64,000 bases of DNA from positions 62,001 to 126,000 of the forward strand of contig QANZ01032149.1 in assembly GCA_003254925.1 (NCBI GenBank), given 5' to 3'. The notes beneath the pieces were generated by a model that saw only the letters and a program-made list of their open reading frames with translations, had not been told where the DNA came from and ran no database searches. The position numbers and the translations under genes were made by a program. This document shows positions 1 through 12,148 of the stretch, one piece after another. The stretch's first letter is position 1. Every line of letters starts with the position of its first letter. This DNA is from Chamaecrista fasciculata (lineage: Eukaryota; Streptophyta; Magnoliopsida; Fabales; Fabaceae).

Positions 1-33
1 GCAGTACTAGTCATTACAATCCACTGTACAAAC

Positions 34-3000
34 CTGTGGCATGTGAATTGTAACTTTATTGGGGAAAAGCTTAGTCAACGTTTTGTTTGGCTTTGGGACT
101 TCCTTCCCCCTGTCATGCAATCTTCCAAAACTATCCTGAAATAATTAAAGAGACATATATTGCAGTTATAGCTGAGAAAGCCCGAAAGAAATTCTGTAGA
201 TTAAATATCAGAGTACATAAGAAAGACAGCCATATACATCTAGGAAAAAAATGTTGTTCCTCTCTCTACATGAGAAGAAGCAATATATGATCATTACCGG
301 GAAAGCCAAGTCAAGAAGGGCAGTCTGATTGCTGCCAAACTTCGTAAAAAGCAAACCCCCAGGATGTGACTGAAAGGAAAAACAAAAATAAAGTTCAAAG
401 AGTCATTAGAAGATAGAGTCAATCACATAATTACATATATAAATAGTATTATATATTTATATCCCATCTGTAACTCTCCACACATCAACTATCATACAAC
501 TTGGAAGTTCTCTTCCTTTCATATTAAACATAACCAGATACTTACAGCACATAACCACCCAAAATGTAGATCTTTAGAGGCTGAAAATTCAATTTTTTAT
601 CAAACAAATTACATTGCAATGCACCAAATGGCATACATCTCAAACTTCACCTAGATTTCCTTGCAAATAGCTATAGTAAATTTATAACATTTTCTGCAAG
701 AAACTAAGCATAGCATTAAGTTTGGTCACTCATGAAAACTTTATAATGCCTCAAAATGCACTCTATTTCAGCATAAAAAAAAGTTATCAATTAAAAAAAT
801 TAAACAAATATACCTTCTCCTTTCGATTGTCAGTGTGAGTGTGTGAACCTATTACAACCACATTGTCTGGAAGCTTTTCAAGCCTACTTTTAAATGAATA
901 AGGATCTCCATTTCCTACAATGGACTTCTCAGCATCTTTCATGAACAAAATGAAAGGTGCACTTCTGCTTTCACTAGAAACAACCTGAAACCAGAAAAGA
1001 AAAAAAACAAAAATAAAAAAAGTGTATGAAATTAAAGCACAAGATGGTAATAAAGATTTTCTAAGACAACAGATGGGGAGAAAGGATACCTCAAACAATG
1101 TATTGATAAGTAATTTGTCCAGTTCTTCCACACTATTATTTTCCAATCGAAGATCGGTAACTGGAAAAAGAAAAAAAAAACATTCAATATCTAAGAACAT
1201 GATACGCTTAATACAAGACTAAAGCAAATCAAAACATATAAGTTTTGTATCATATGAGTAGAATGTTACCATTGCAGAAAAATCCTTGACCTTCCTCACA
1301 GACACCTCCAAGATCAACTCCATCAGGTATGGGTTTATCAAATCTTACTCCAATTTTTGATAAAGGATTATCATCAAAGCACAAGACAACCTTGCCCCGG
1401 CTCCCATTAGGTGGGCCCCTATATTGAGATATACAATTTGTTAGCAAGATTTTAATTAAAGAAAAAATCTTTAACTTAAGCGAAGGCCTAATCTACACAA
1501 GAATATATTAGATGTCAAGTCTCCTGAGGATGTTCCCAATGAAAAGTACCAATTACTAATATTTTGAAAAGGAATATCGCTCATGTGAGATTCAGGGCAT
1601 TGCCCACCTAGTCGCCCACTCTCTTTTAGAATGTGCCATTTGACTCTCACACATTACAGCCCAATAGCAAAGTATTAAACAACTAAAATGAAATGACATA
1701 AGTTGAAAATAATTTGCTCCCAGCTGTAAATCATCTCAACTAAGTCATTGCAATTAAAAATATAGTAACAATCAGCTGACAACCTAAAGCAGCATAGCCT
1801 ATTCACAGTCATTCATTAATAACTTGAATTGGCCAAATTAAAAATTAATCATAAACAGTAAAGTTGATCTTATTTGAAGGAAAAAAGGTCCCAGTAAAAT
1901 TGCAATGTCGAAGTCAATAGATAGTGGATCACGATCATCTAAAGACTCCGCCATAACCAGTCTATGTTAATGAACAATATTCTTATAAAATATAGAATGT
2001 TGCATCTGCATAAGTGATATACACCTATTGTTCTATAGTTTATGCGAGACATGAAAAAGGTTATGTGCATAAATGATGAAAATTCAACCCAGAAAATTAT
2101 ACTAAAAATTTTGCACCTTGCAGATGTCTGATATAAGCTACCAGAAGATGAGCAGCTATATTTTACCCTGTCTCCTGCACAATTATATATGGAGAATGGA
2201 GAATACCAACAAATTAAAACCAAAGCTTCATAATTATAGAAGAAAAAATAGAAGAAAATGTACCTAATTTAAACAAGCCATTTTTAGTTGTCCCAGAGGT
2301 AGAAGGTACGGTATCAGTCTCCATCTTAGGTTGAGATTCAATGCCATATGAAGTAGGTACGTTTGAAGAGCTAGGCGTATCTGGTTCACTAGTTGATGGG
2401 TCCAAGCTCCTAGCCAAGTCTGCAGCTGTAGGACTTTGCTTAGAGCAGCTGCAGGATTTTTCACCAATGAATCGATCCTTGAGTAGCTCAGCTTCCTTGG
2501 ATGATAAGCCCTATGATCACACATTTCATCCATAAATCCTATCAATTAGCACTTCATTACCTTGGATGAAAAAGATTTTTTTTTAAAAAAAAAAGAAATG
2601 GACAGAAATTGAAGATCCATTGTCAGAATTTTACTAGAAAACAAATGACACAACAATAACACAAATCAGCTATGCATAGCTTAATCCCAATATCAGAGAA
2701 AGAAGGAAACTTCATCTTACACCCAAAAGCAAATGGCTGTCAAAGATGAGCAATTTAGCTCCAAAATAGTTAGCAAGTGCTTTTACCAACATCTCTTGAT
2801 AAATTTCTGACCCTGCAAACGATAGAAATTGGCAATTTACCATAAAATTGAAATCACAAACAATGGTGGAAAGCAATGCCATAAAGAGAAGAAAGGAGGG
2901 AAGCTAACAAGAAGCAGTTCAGTACACACACACCTGCAGGTCCTGAAAGTAAAATACGAGGGTTAATAGTTGTGAGATCTGTGGTGTATTTGACATGTTC

Positions 3001-5626
3001 CTTATGCTTCAGGTGAATAAAGCAAGCTGCCACCAAGACATTTTTGGTATTCTCACTGTAACAAAATCACAAATAAAGTTCAGGAATTAATAATTCCATT
3101 ATTACGATATATACATACAACTTAAGCACAATGTATGAAGACAATCCAGCCCAAACTCATTCAATGTGTCACTTCTTCCAATGCTCAGTTCTAAGTAGGA
3201 AGAGAAGTAGACAGAAACATCATGCAATCAGCAATCTAGTTCTTAACTCAGGCGATCACTTAATAAATTTATCAATGAAGGTAGCATATTGATATATAAT
3301 ATAACTAAACACAAAAACCTGGCATAAATTAAAAATCAATAGAAGGTAACCAGATAAATTGCAATTGTAGGATCTCTAATACATCACTGCAAGAAGTCTA
3401 GAATACAAGTGAACCCAAACAAAAAATACCTCAAGTAGTATGGGAAGTTTTCAAATGACACTTCTATATCTCTGCCGTCCAAAATTGCAGCATGAACATC
3501 TTCTTTAAACACCGCACAGCGCACAGACGTACCCGAGGTTGATGCCAGCATATCCCTCGTCGCATTTCTTTCTTCCAATACCTGTTTACAGATACTTTTG
3601 CTCAATTTCAGTTTACAACTAGATCGAGCTAACATCCTGAAGAAAGGCCTTAGGAAATCATTCATCCCAGAGAGTTTTACATTGCCTGCCTCCATGCTAG
3701 CATCTGGATCGCATTCCACTGGATGATTCTTGTCACTTGCTCCAACATCGGCTGCTTTATCACTCCCAACATTTGGAGCTGAGTTGCCTTCCAGGCCATC
3801 AAGCTCAGCTTCTGCATTATCACGAAGAGCAGAATGAGGAGAGGCGTCAGTTCCCTGGCGAGCTTTACTGGCATTGCTCAGAGATGGAGATTTCCACCGT
3901 GAAAGGTCCTGTCGGAGGCTAGAGAGAGATGCCAAAATAGAAGCCCCAGCCACAGCTGAAGGGTCTCCAGTTCTCCTTTCAATCGGCAGAAATTTCGCTA
4001 AACCACTCTGAGCTTCTGCACCCTTGACTGCAATCTCAATATTTAATTGCTGAAAAATCTATATCAAAACAAATTAAGGAAACCGCTTGAGAAGATACAA
4101 GAAAAATATGTAACATGTTCCAGGACATATCAGATTAGTAGTATAACAGATTCTATTAATCTAAAGGCAAACAAGGAAGAAAAGAACAATTGTAACAAAC
4201 AAAAGGATACATAGCAATGATTTCCCAGCAAACCGAAGACCACTTCATCACCTGAGTTAAGCACACAGTTGGTGTTCTTCTTGACAAGTACCCCATTAAC
4301 TAGCACAGATCCTTTGCTACCTGTACTTTCGAGCAAAGCTACAGGACATCCCTCACGCTGAATATTTCCAGAAACAGCAACAGTCAAACCAAACATTCAT
4401 ATCCTACAGTATTGACCTCAAATAACTAAACAAAAGCCGGCAACCAAACAAAAGACACCAAATAAGTCTTTGCAAGGCTTAGAAGCCTTTGTCATCTCAT
4501 AACTGGATAAAATGATCAATTATCAAGTCAAAAAAGTCCAACCCCACACAATCACATCAATGCTCAAAATTCTCGGCAAGTGTCTTACTTTAGTCTTGAA
4601 AGTTGAGAATCAAGATGTACCTGCGTATGCTTGATCTTGCATAGAATTCCACTTATAGTCTGATCCTTCAAAGGAAAGCTGCAATTTCTACTAGAACCAA
4701 TACTGAAGTTCAACGAGCAAATAGAAACATTTGGGTTCTGCAGCAGACATATTCCAATTTTTTAAGAAACAAAAAAATTGAGCTGATTCAGTTCTCATGC
4801 TACTTGAGTGAACACTCAAAAGTGGAACTAATTCAATCATTTTGCACGGCCGAAAGAAAAGGAAGCTAACTAGGCAAATGATTGCCAAGTCAAATATCAT
4901 TCCCCATTCACGTGACTTGAATGAACATGGATTACCTGGGCAGACTGCGACAGGAGCTTACACCAAGGCGTCGAAGTCTCAAAATTTTGGTTTTGCTTCT
5001 GATAACTACTCCATGAGGACAAAGGGCCCCGTGGCTTATCAACCAACAAAGTCGGCGAAGACCCTTCAGAGTAAACCGAATGAAACGTTAAAATAAAAAT
5101 TCAAACTTATCACCGAACTACCGATTCAGTATCAAGTGAATGATAAATTGAATAGCAAACTAAAATCTCAAGCTGCAAGAAATGTACCATCAGCGATCGG
5201 CGGCGCCACAGCGACGGCCGCCGCAGCATCGTTCTTGCCGGAACTTACAACATCACCAGCACCCTCTCCAGCGATCTGAGCATCGCATTCTCCAGGATCA
5301 GCCGGCGGGTCCGGAGTACATAATTCTTTAGAATTCTCCGCTGCCGGCATCGATTTCTCCGACGCGCCAACATTGTCGACCTGGAAATCCAAGAGAATCA
5401 TAAACCCAAATCACAAAGAAAGAAGAAGAAGACGAAGACTAAGAAATCTTGGACGCTCCCAAATTCCGAAAACGCTGGAAACAAACTCAAAGACTGAACA
5501 ACCATATTGCATCGGTGGAATAAATAAAACCTTTGGACGCTTCGGTGATGGAGGCTTATCTTCCGAAGACGAAGATCTTTTGTTATTGTTGCCAGAGAGA
5601 GATCCACTACGTCTCGTTGAAACCAT
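34..5626 (-). CDS. FHA-domain AAA-type ATPase, N-terminal 798 codons (3' end beyond window)
   Basis: Fifteen exons join in frame: 5626-5531, 5380-5188, 5063-4936, 4737-4621, 4357-4211, 4058-3430, 3055-2934, 2812-2721, 2510-2264, 2174-2117, 1418-1270, 1160-1090, 984-814, 369-298, 135-34. The protein starts MVSTRRSGS with a Ser/Pro/Lys-rich N-terminus. An FHA fold follows at about residues 140-230 (SIGSSRN, then GSVLVNGV and NSGDEVVFGL). A divergent first AAA-like module comes next, with the P-loop-like LLSGPAGSE at ~473-480 lacking the usual GKT, and ILFMKDAEK near 695 in the Walker B position. This order matches the ~1,200-residue plant family typified by Arabidopsis At1g02890, whose real Walker A/B ATPase domain is C-terminal, so here it lies left of base 1. 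FHA domains bind phosphothreonine and AAA modules remodel proteins; the cellular role is not established from sequence. All junctions are GT/AG. The start is the first in-frame ATG and matches the family N-terminus. Confidence 0.93.
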
Positions 5627-5748
5627 GCTTCTTCTCTCCTCTGGTTCTTTTGGCTTCTCGTCTCTATATCAACGAGAGACAAAGAGAGAGAAGGGTGTGT
5701 GTGGAGATATGAAATGTCTTAAAGAATTTGTGTCAAATATCGTTCTTT

Positions 5749-5756
5749 ATTTTATA
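5749..5756 (-). promoter_or_regulatory. Probable TATA box of the AAA-ATPase gene
   Basis: TATAAAAT reads on the minus strand about 120 bases upstream of the start codon. The leader that would follow is rich in CT/GA runs, as is common in plant 5' UTRs. Placement is by inspection only. Confidence 0.45.
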
Positions 5757-5759
5757 TTG

Positions 5760-6558
5760 CTTTCTTTTTCTTTATTGTCTAGTTGGGGCACGATGGTTTG
5801 GTACCTCCTGTTTGGGTTGATAAAAGCCACGGCACGCGTAAGTTAGTATCGTGCTCTCTGATTGGGACAATTTGGCGGTGCAGGTTAGCAAAGTTTGCTA
5901 CGTAATTACTATGATACGCTGGTCATGTGCTGGCTTGTTGTTAACAGTTTTGTTTTGTTTTGTTAGGTCTTGCCTGAATCTTGATCTGTTTTGTTCGTGT
6001 CTTCTTGCACCCATTATAGTGGAATTGTGTGATTGTGCATCCTGGTAGAAATAGTAAAATTAAACTACTGCTGCTCTTTTATTTTTGAACTGGCCAAAAA
6101 TTATTAATGAAAAAAAATTTATTCATTTTGAATTGAATATTTTAATTATTTAATTTATCTATTTTACCTTAGTTTATAAAATATTTTTTATAATTCAATT
6201 TTTTAAAATTTAAGTTGTATGCTATAAAAATGTTTTAATATTTAATTCAAAATTATTTGTTCATGACTAATTAAGTTAACAAAATTTAGTATTGGAACTG
6301 GTATAAAGTAAATTAGTTATGCATTTAGTTCATCTACATTTATTCTAAATGATTAAAATTTTCCAGCTCTTAATTCACTCCATACAAACTATATTATATG
6401 GTAACTCAATATTTAACTAATTTCGTTCATTAATTTTGTGAGTTAATTAAATTAACTTGTTAGATTAAACTAGTTTTGACAACTTTAAATTGACTAGTCA
6501 TAAAAAACATGAACAAATTGTAAAACAAAACTTTACATAAGTCCAACACACAATTGAC
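5760..6558. other. Intergenic AT-rich DNA
   Basis: This is the upstream flank of the ATPase gene. No coherent reading frame or RNA gene is visible; open frames are short and lack splice support. It ends at the target duplication of the hAT element. Confidence 0.6.
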
Positions 6559-7186
6559 TAGAGGTGTTTAAAATTGAATCAAGTCGATTTGACCAAACCA
6601 AACCGAATCGAACTGAAAGACCAAACTAAATCGACCAATGAGCGGCTTGGTTTGGTTAAAAATGTATCAAAATTAAATGATTTGGTTAGGTTAATAATCT
6701 AAACATATTTAACTGAACTGAACCGCTAGTATATCTATATAGTTTTTTTTTATTGTATTATATATGATATGATTACATTTAATAAAAAAAATACTATTTT
6801 TTTATAATCATTTAATTTTAACATATTTTTAATTATGTTATCTTATTGAATCATAAAAAATTGTCACTTTAGTCAATAATTAACTATGATACTTAGTCTT
6901 TACAATTTTATTTTCTCAAATCTCTAATCTTGTTTGTCATTTTTTTTATCTATTCTATAAATTTTACTTACTACTCCTAAACACTATTTTTTTTCTTTCT
7001 AATTTTATAATTAATTAATAGAAACAATAAATAAATTTTTTAACTGCACCAACCGACTGCCTATTTATTGGTTTGGTTAAGCAAATTATTTTTAACCGCC
7101 TGGTTAAGAATTACTTCAAATCGATGTGAGTTGTTCGGTTAAAAATCTTGTTCAAAACTGCCCAAACCGTCCCATGAACACCCCTC
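6559..7186. mobile_element. hAT-type MITE with 8-bp target duplication
   Basis: The element opens TAGAGGTGTTTA and closes with the complement of GAGGGGTGTTCAT. It is flanked on both sides by the identical octamer CAATTGAC (6551-6558 and 7187-7194). Inside are degenerate copies of an AACCAAACCGA / TTGGTTTGGTTA subterminal repeat in opposite orientations. There is no transposase frame. An 8-bp duplication with T/CAG-GGGTG termini is the hallmark of hAT elements. The copy at 21767-22301 has the same ends. Confidence 0.85.
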
Positions 7187-7194
7187 CAATTGAC

Positions 7195-8052
7195 AACCAA
7201 CTAGTTATGGATAATTATATATAATGAAATGTAATACAAGAAAAAAAAAATTCATGTAAATTAGAATTATGAAAAAAAAAATCTCTGCTCTCTCTCCCTC
7301 GTGTTCTTTGCAGAGTGGCTGTCGGGCTGCCACCCTTCTAACGGTGGTAGCCCCCCCTCCATTTTCCTGCACAGCAACGGTTACCCCTTCGTTTAGGCAG
7401 TGTTGAAAATCCCTCCTCTATGAGGGTCTCTCTCTCATTATAAGAGTGTTACTTTATTTTTAGAGTTTTGTGGCGGCAGCGTTCTGGATCAGGGCTCCTA
7501 CGGCGTAGATCTGGTCTTACTTTCTTTGCGGCGACGACTCTGGACTAGGTATTCCACGACTGCTTCTGGCTTCCACAACGGCTTCATGGTTTAGTATTAA
7601 ATGTGTATTTCAATTTTTTAAGATTGAGTTGTCAGCTCAATATTTTTTTGTAACCAATTTATTAGTTAACTATAATATATATATATATATATATATGATG
7701 CGTCTACGAATTATAGATGACGGAATAGATGATAGAGAAGAGTAATCCTGCAAGAAAAAAACAACAGAGTTGAAACTCTTGTAAACACTTTGATGCCAGA
7801 GTCAGTAATGGATAGTAAAGAAATGAGGATCTTGGGAAATTAGCCAGTAAAAAGATTATGCGAAAATGTGTGTGTAGCTCTAGAGAAGATCAAGATACCA
7901 TATTTATAAACATTTGATGAGATAGTAACCTTTTAAGGCCAAGTTAAGAAAGTTGTTACATCGATTGAGATACTTGGGGAGTAAGTCAATTACGTTACTC
8001 TTTTGACCATTGGAGAATATCTTTAAGGGGATGCCTTATCAATATATATATA
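7195..8052. other. Intergenic DNA with a GC-rich fragment and LTR-like tract
   Basis: A GC-richer block at about 7290-7600 differs in base composition from its surroundings and looks like an old retroelement leader or a captured exon, but no protein similarity is recognisable. A perfect (AT)n microsatellite lies at 7675-7696. The tract 7697-8040 contains TTGGGGAGTAAGTCA, which recurs at about 8453 beyond the Helitron, so the Helitron appears to have landed in or beside a repeated sequence. Confidence 0.5.
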
Positions 8053-8390
8053 CTAGAGGCTTTACGTGCCATAACGGGGCACGCAAATATGTATGTAAAA
8101 TATAAAATTATTTAAAAATAATTTGTTAAGAGAGAATATCACATGGTACCAAAGTGTCACTTTTTAAATCACCAAAGTGAAATATGACCAAACTATAGGG
8201 TTCCAAAGTGTAATTTATCTTTTTTTATGGAGCTTAAAATATTAATGAAAATAAAAAGTAACTTGTATGGGGTGAGACTTCAGAGAACATGAGCTAGAGG
8301 AAAGTGGATGATTTCTTTTTTTTTTTTAATTTTTTAATTCAACAATTTTGACCAACCATAAAAGGGTGGAGCCATATAATATAGTATAGA
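8053..8390 (-). mobile_element. Non-autonomous Helitron, 338 bp
   Basis: Read on the minus strand it begins TCTATACTATATTATATGGC and ends with a GC-rich hairpin (GCGTGCCCCGTTATGGCACGT) followed by a short spacer and CTAG. It is inserted between A and T as Helitrons are. It has no terminal inverted repeats and no coding capacity. A closely related copy is at 21303-21665 and a decayed one at 38768-39085. Confidence 0.75.
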
Positions 8391-8820
8391 TATAGATATA
8401 GATATAGATATAGATTTAGATATATATAAACACTAAAACCCTATAGATACCTTGGGGAGTAAGTCATTTGTAAGACATTAAATTGAAAAAAAAAATTTAA
8501 GAAAAATCAGAAAAATATTACGATATATAATTTAATTCTCAAAAGATTTTTATTATACACAATTTCTAAAAGAATTAAATAATATATTTATTAATCTTTA
8601 AAAGACTAAATAATATATTTTTAACCTATAAAAAAGAAAAACACGTATATCATTTAATTATTTTAAAAATTAAATGTTGTATTTTGAAAATTTATCATCT
8701 TAATAATCTTTTAAAAATTAAATTATTAATTTATCAATTTTAAATATCGATGTAATACGGTATCATCGGCAATGTTAGGATTTAGGAAAATCACAACGAA
8801 TCATAAAAGATCTGAATCAT
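8391..8820. other. Intergenic AT-rich DNA
   Basis: A GATATA short tandem repeat follows the Helitron end (about 8389-8425). The rest is AT-rich with no gene seen, up to the eEF1B promoter. Confidence 0.55.
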
Positions 8821-8826
8821 TGTTCA

Positions 8827-8870
8827 TGGGCTAATGGAAGCAAGGCCCAATTTACTCGGATCACTATAAA
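8827..8870 (+). promoter_or_regulatory. eEF1B beta core promoter: two site II motifs and TATA box
   Basis: TGGGCT (8827-8832) and GGCCCA (8844-8849, complement of TGGGCC) are site II-type motifs. These are bound by TCP factors and are characteristic of plant ribosomal and translation-factor genes. TATAAA follows at 8865-8870, giving an expected start of transcription near 8895. The first, non-coding exon would run to 8965, where a CC|GTAAGT donor begins a leader intron ending at TTGCAG (9156). Confidence 0.7.
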
Positions 8871-9193
8871 ACCTACCGTTTTGCTCTCATATTGCATCTC
8901 TGCCCTAATCGTCAACTCAGTCTCTGAGAGTGTGGTGCACAGGGATCCCCCCGCCTCCATTCGCCGTAAGTTTCCCACATCAATTTTAGTTATGCTTCGT
9001 GCGAATTCTTAGTCTTCGACAAAATAGGAGCCAAATTCTTGCTTTTCTAGTACTGTTTTCTGCTAAATCGTTAGATCTTAGTTACGTAGATATGGTATTT
9101 ACTGGTAGTATTGATATATCAAACACTTATGCTAACCTATTGTATGCATATTGCAGAAGCAAATCAATTATATCTTTATATATATTATCTGAG

Positions 9194-10718
9194 ATGGCAG
9201 TCGCATTCCATAATGTTAACTCTGCATCTGGGTTGAAGAAGCTTGATGATTACCTTCTCTCCCGCAGTTATATCACTGGGTAAGTGGTTGTGATTGCCTC
9301 TTCTTTCTGTTGTATTACTGTCCCTCTAATTTATTGATTGATTGTTATTTGCGTCGTCTTTTTAGGTACCAAGCTTCAAAAGACGATGTAACAGTATATG
9401 CAGCCTTATCAAAGGCCCCATCGGCTGAATACGTTAATGTGTCCCGGTGGTACAAGCACATTGATGCTCTTTTGAGAATCTCGTAATTTCCGATCCCTTG
9501 TCCGATTATGGTTTAAAGTTTGTTCTATTGATACTATTCCTTTGCTCTGCCATTTACATTTTCGTGTCTCTAAACAAACTGTTTCGAATGGTGGTTGCAA
9601 CTAATATCAAGTGGCATTCATCACATCCTTGCTCGTTTCATTTAATTACGTTTGTTAAGATCCCAAATTCCTTCTGTAACATCTATGATTTGTTTTGAAT
9701 CCGCAGTGGTGTTTCTGGCGAGGGATCTGGTGTCACTGTGGAGGGATCTGTTCCCATAACAGAGGAGACCGTTGCTACTCCACCACCTGCTGACACAAAG
9801 GCAATTACTTCTTTGTTTTGTTTTAATTTGCGGTTCTTACATGTTGCCTGACAACACTTTAACTATGCTGTTTCTATTTGGGCTGTTTTGGTGAATTTTG
9901 ATAGTAGTTGATGCTAACGATTTATGGTAATCCATTCTAAAGGTTGACTGAATGTAATGTTATTCAGGCTACATCAGCTGATGATGACGATGATGATGTG
10001 GATTTGTTTGGTGAAGAGACAGAGGAGGAGAAGAAGGCTGCTGAAGAACGTGCAGCAGCCGTGAAGGCATCTACAAAAAAGAAAGAGTGTAAGCTTGTTG
10101 TGTTATTAATGCTTTTAGTAGTGATTAGACCCCAACTTTTTCTTCTAACACCAACGTTAGAGACTATTGACTTTTACTGATTTGGTCCACAGCTGGGAAG
10201 TCATCTGTCCTTTTGGATGTGAAGCCCTGGGATGATGAAACAGACATGAAAAAGCTTGAAGAAGCAGTGAGGAGTGTTGAGATGGAAGGGTTGCTTTGGG
10301 GTGCCTGTATGTTCATACTTTCGTACTCGATATTTAAATGCCAAATACATAATTCATTATTGTAATTGTAGCATTACATAGGGGTATCTATATCTAGATC
10401 ATATTTCTGTTTGCTGTTCTGACTTTAGTTTATCACAGCCAAACTTGTTCCTGTTGGTTACGGCATCAAGAAATTGCAAATTATGATGACTATTGTTGAT
10501 GACTTGGTTTCTGTTGACACTCTTATTGAGGATCGTCTCACAGTTGAGCCAGTTAACGAATATGTACAGAGCTGTGACATTGTAGCCTTCAATAAAATAT
10601 GTAAGTATATTGTAATGTCTTTTTGTTTATTTATAGATCCCTGAACTTTGTTTTCGTTATTGCATATGGCAACATATGGTTTTAAATTTAATTTTATCGT
10701 GTAACTTCTGTTGCAGAA
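9194..10718 (+). CDS. EF1B-beta: Translation elongation factor 1-beta (eEF1B guanine-exchange subunit)
   Basis: Seven coding exons (9194-9279, 9366-9482, 9707-9800, 9968-10088, 10193-10306, 10439-10600, 10717-10718) give 231 residues, the normal plant length. The N-terminus [18 protein letters not shown] is the GST-C-like helical domain. The acidic linker [20 protein letters not shown] is at ~96-115, and the C-terminal exchange domain runs from [17 protein letters not shown] to the invariant end [10 protein letters not shown]. The protein reloads eEF1A with GTP in the cytosol. A leader intron (8966-9156) precedes the start, and site II motifs upstream suggest co-regulation with ribosomal genes. 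Two oddities are visible: intron 3 has a GC donor (AAG|GCAATT), and the stop codon TAA is split by the last intron (T at 10600, AA at 10717-10718). No alternative identity is plausible. Confidence 0.97.
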
Positions 10719-12145
10719 TCTGTGATTTGCGAGACTTGGATAGTCATGGCACCATCAGAGAAATTTCTAGTTTAGATATTATTTATTGCTACTGCGATGT
10801 TAAGAGATTTTGTTTCTAGCAACCTCCGGGTATTTGTGTTATGTTATAATTATAGTTGAAGTGTGGTTTTTCGTCAGTCTTGTTCCTGGAGATTATCTTG
10901 CTTTCTTTGTATTGGATTATGCTGTTTCAATCGAATGTGTGGATTCCATGTTCTAGAACGTACTGATATATAGTAATGAAGTGAGAAACTTAAGATCGGG
11001 AATATATTTTGTATTTGGCAGATGATGTGTCAACCTGTCAGGTTCTTAAACTCGATGACTAATTTATCTGACAACTGACAAGATGTACATGTAAGAAATT
11101 ACAGAACCTATTAAGCACTTCTGGATCGTGTTGAGTTTTAAAAATTATTACAAAACATAACTTGAAAATTGTTGAAAATTGTTGTGCGGGTAAGTACGAG
11201 TTGAATTTTAAAAATTGCAAAATTTAACTCAGATTGACGTGCCAGTTGAGTTAAGATTTTTTCTAAGTTTAATCCAACCTTACTCGAGCTCACCCGAAAT
11301 AATCTCACTTTTAACTCTTCTTTTCTGTCTTTAAATTGCAGTATATTTTAAATTGCAGAAGATTTAGGTCCAAACTAAATGTGTCCTTGTTTTGATGATG
11401 TTGTTTAACCCTCAGACCTTGAAAGCCTATGACGTTTAGCACCTTACCTGTTCCGTTTGTGTCGTTTTTTTTTTAATAATTTGTTACGTTTGGTGTGTAA
11501 TTGGGCGCGTAATATTCTCAAAGGAAAAAAAAAGGTAAAAGAAAAAATAAATTCTTAAATTTTAGGGTAAAATGTATGTGGTCAAGATCGAATCTACTTT
11601 GGTAATCTGAAAGTCAAAATTTGACACTATGGTACTCTGAGGTTTGTGCTGTTAGTACTTTGATATCATGTGGTTATTTTCCGTCAATTTAACAAAACGT
11701 GCTGTTCAATCTTAGCCGTCAATTTCTACTATATCTTATCTGTTAGTCTCTATTGCTGCTTAAATCATATTTCAATCTTCAACAAGAGAGATATGTGTGT
11801 TTTTGGGTAAATTTAGTTAAAATTTTAATTATTTTAACTTTTTACATTTTGATCTTATTATAAAAAGAAAATGACTTTAATATAAGAAAATAAAACTTTT
11901 GGGGGATCAAAATTTATTTATTTTTTCTTTTTTAAACGAAAAAAATGGATGGAATCGTTTGATGGGCCAATTATGTCAAATTTTGGAAAATTGAAAGGCC
12001 AATATAAAATGAAAAATAACTAAAAAACCAATTTGAAACATTAAGCATAACTGAAGGACCAAAATAGAACTTTGGCCTAATTATAATGTATTAGATTTCT
12101 CTTTATTTTGTTTTTCGGTCCATACAGAGAAAGAAGTAAGCAAAT
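10719..12145. other. eEF1B 3' UTR followed by repeat-derived intergenic DNA
   Basis: About 250-300 bases after the stop look like 3' UTR. From about 11,560 on, phrases such as 'tttggtaatctgaaag' and 'tttgacactatggtactctgag' resemble the dispersed 'tttggtaccctgtggtttg' repeats at 47,513 and 50,580. No gene is seen. Confidence 0.5.
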
Positions 12146-12148
12146 TAA

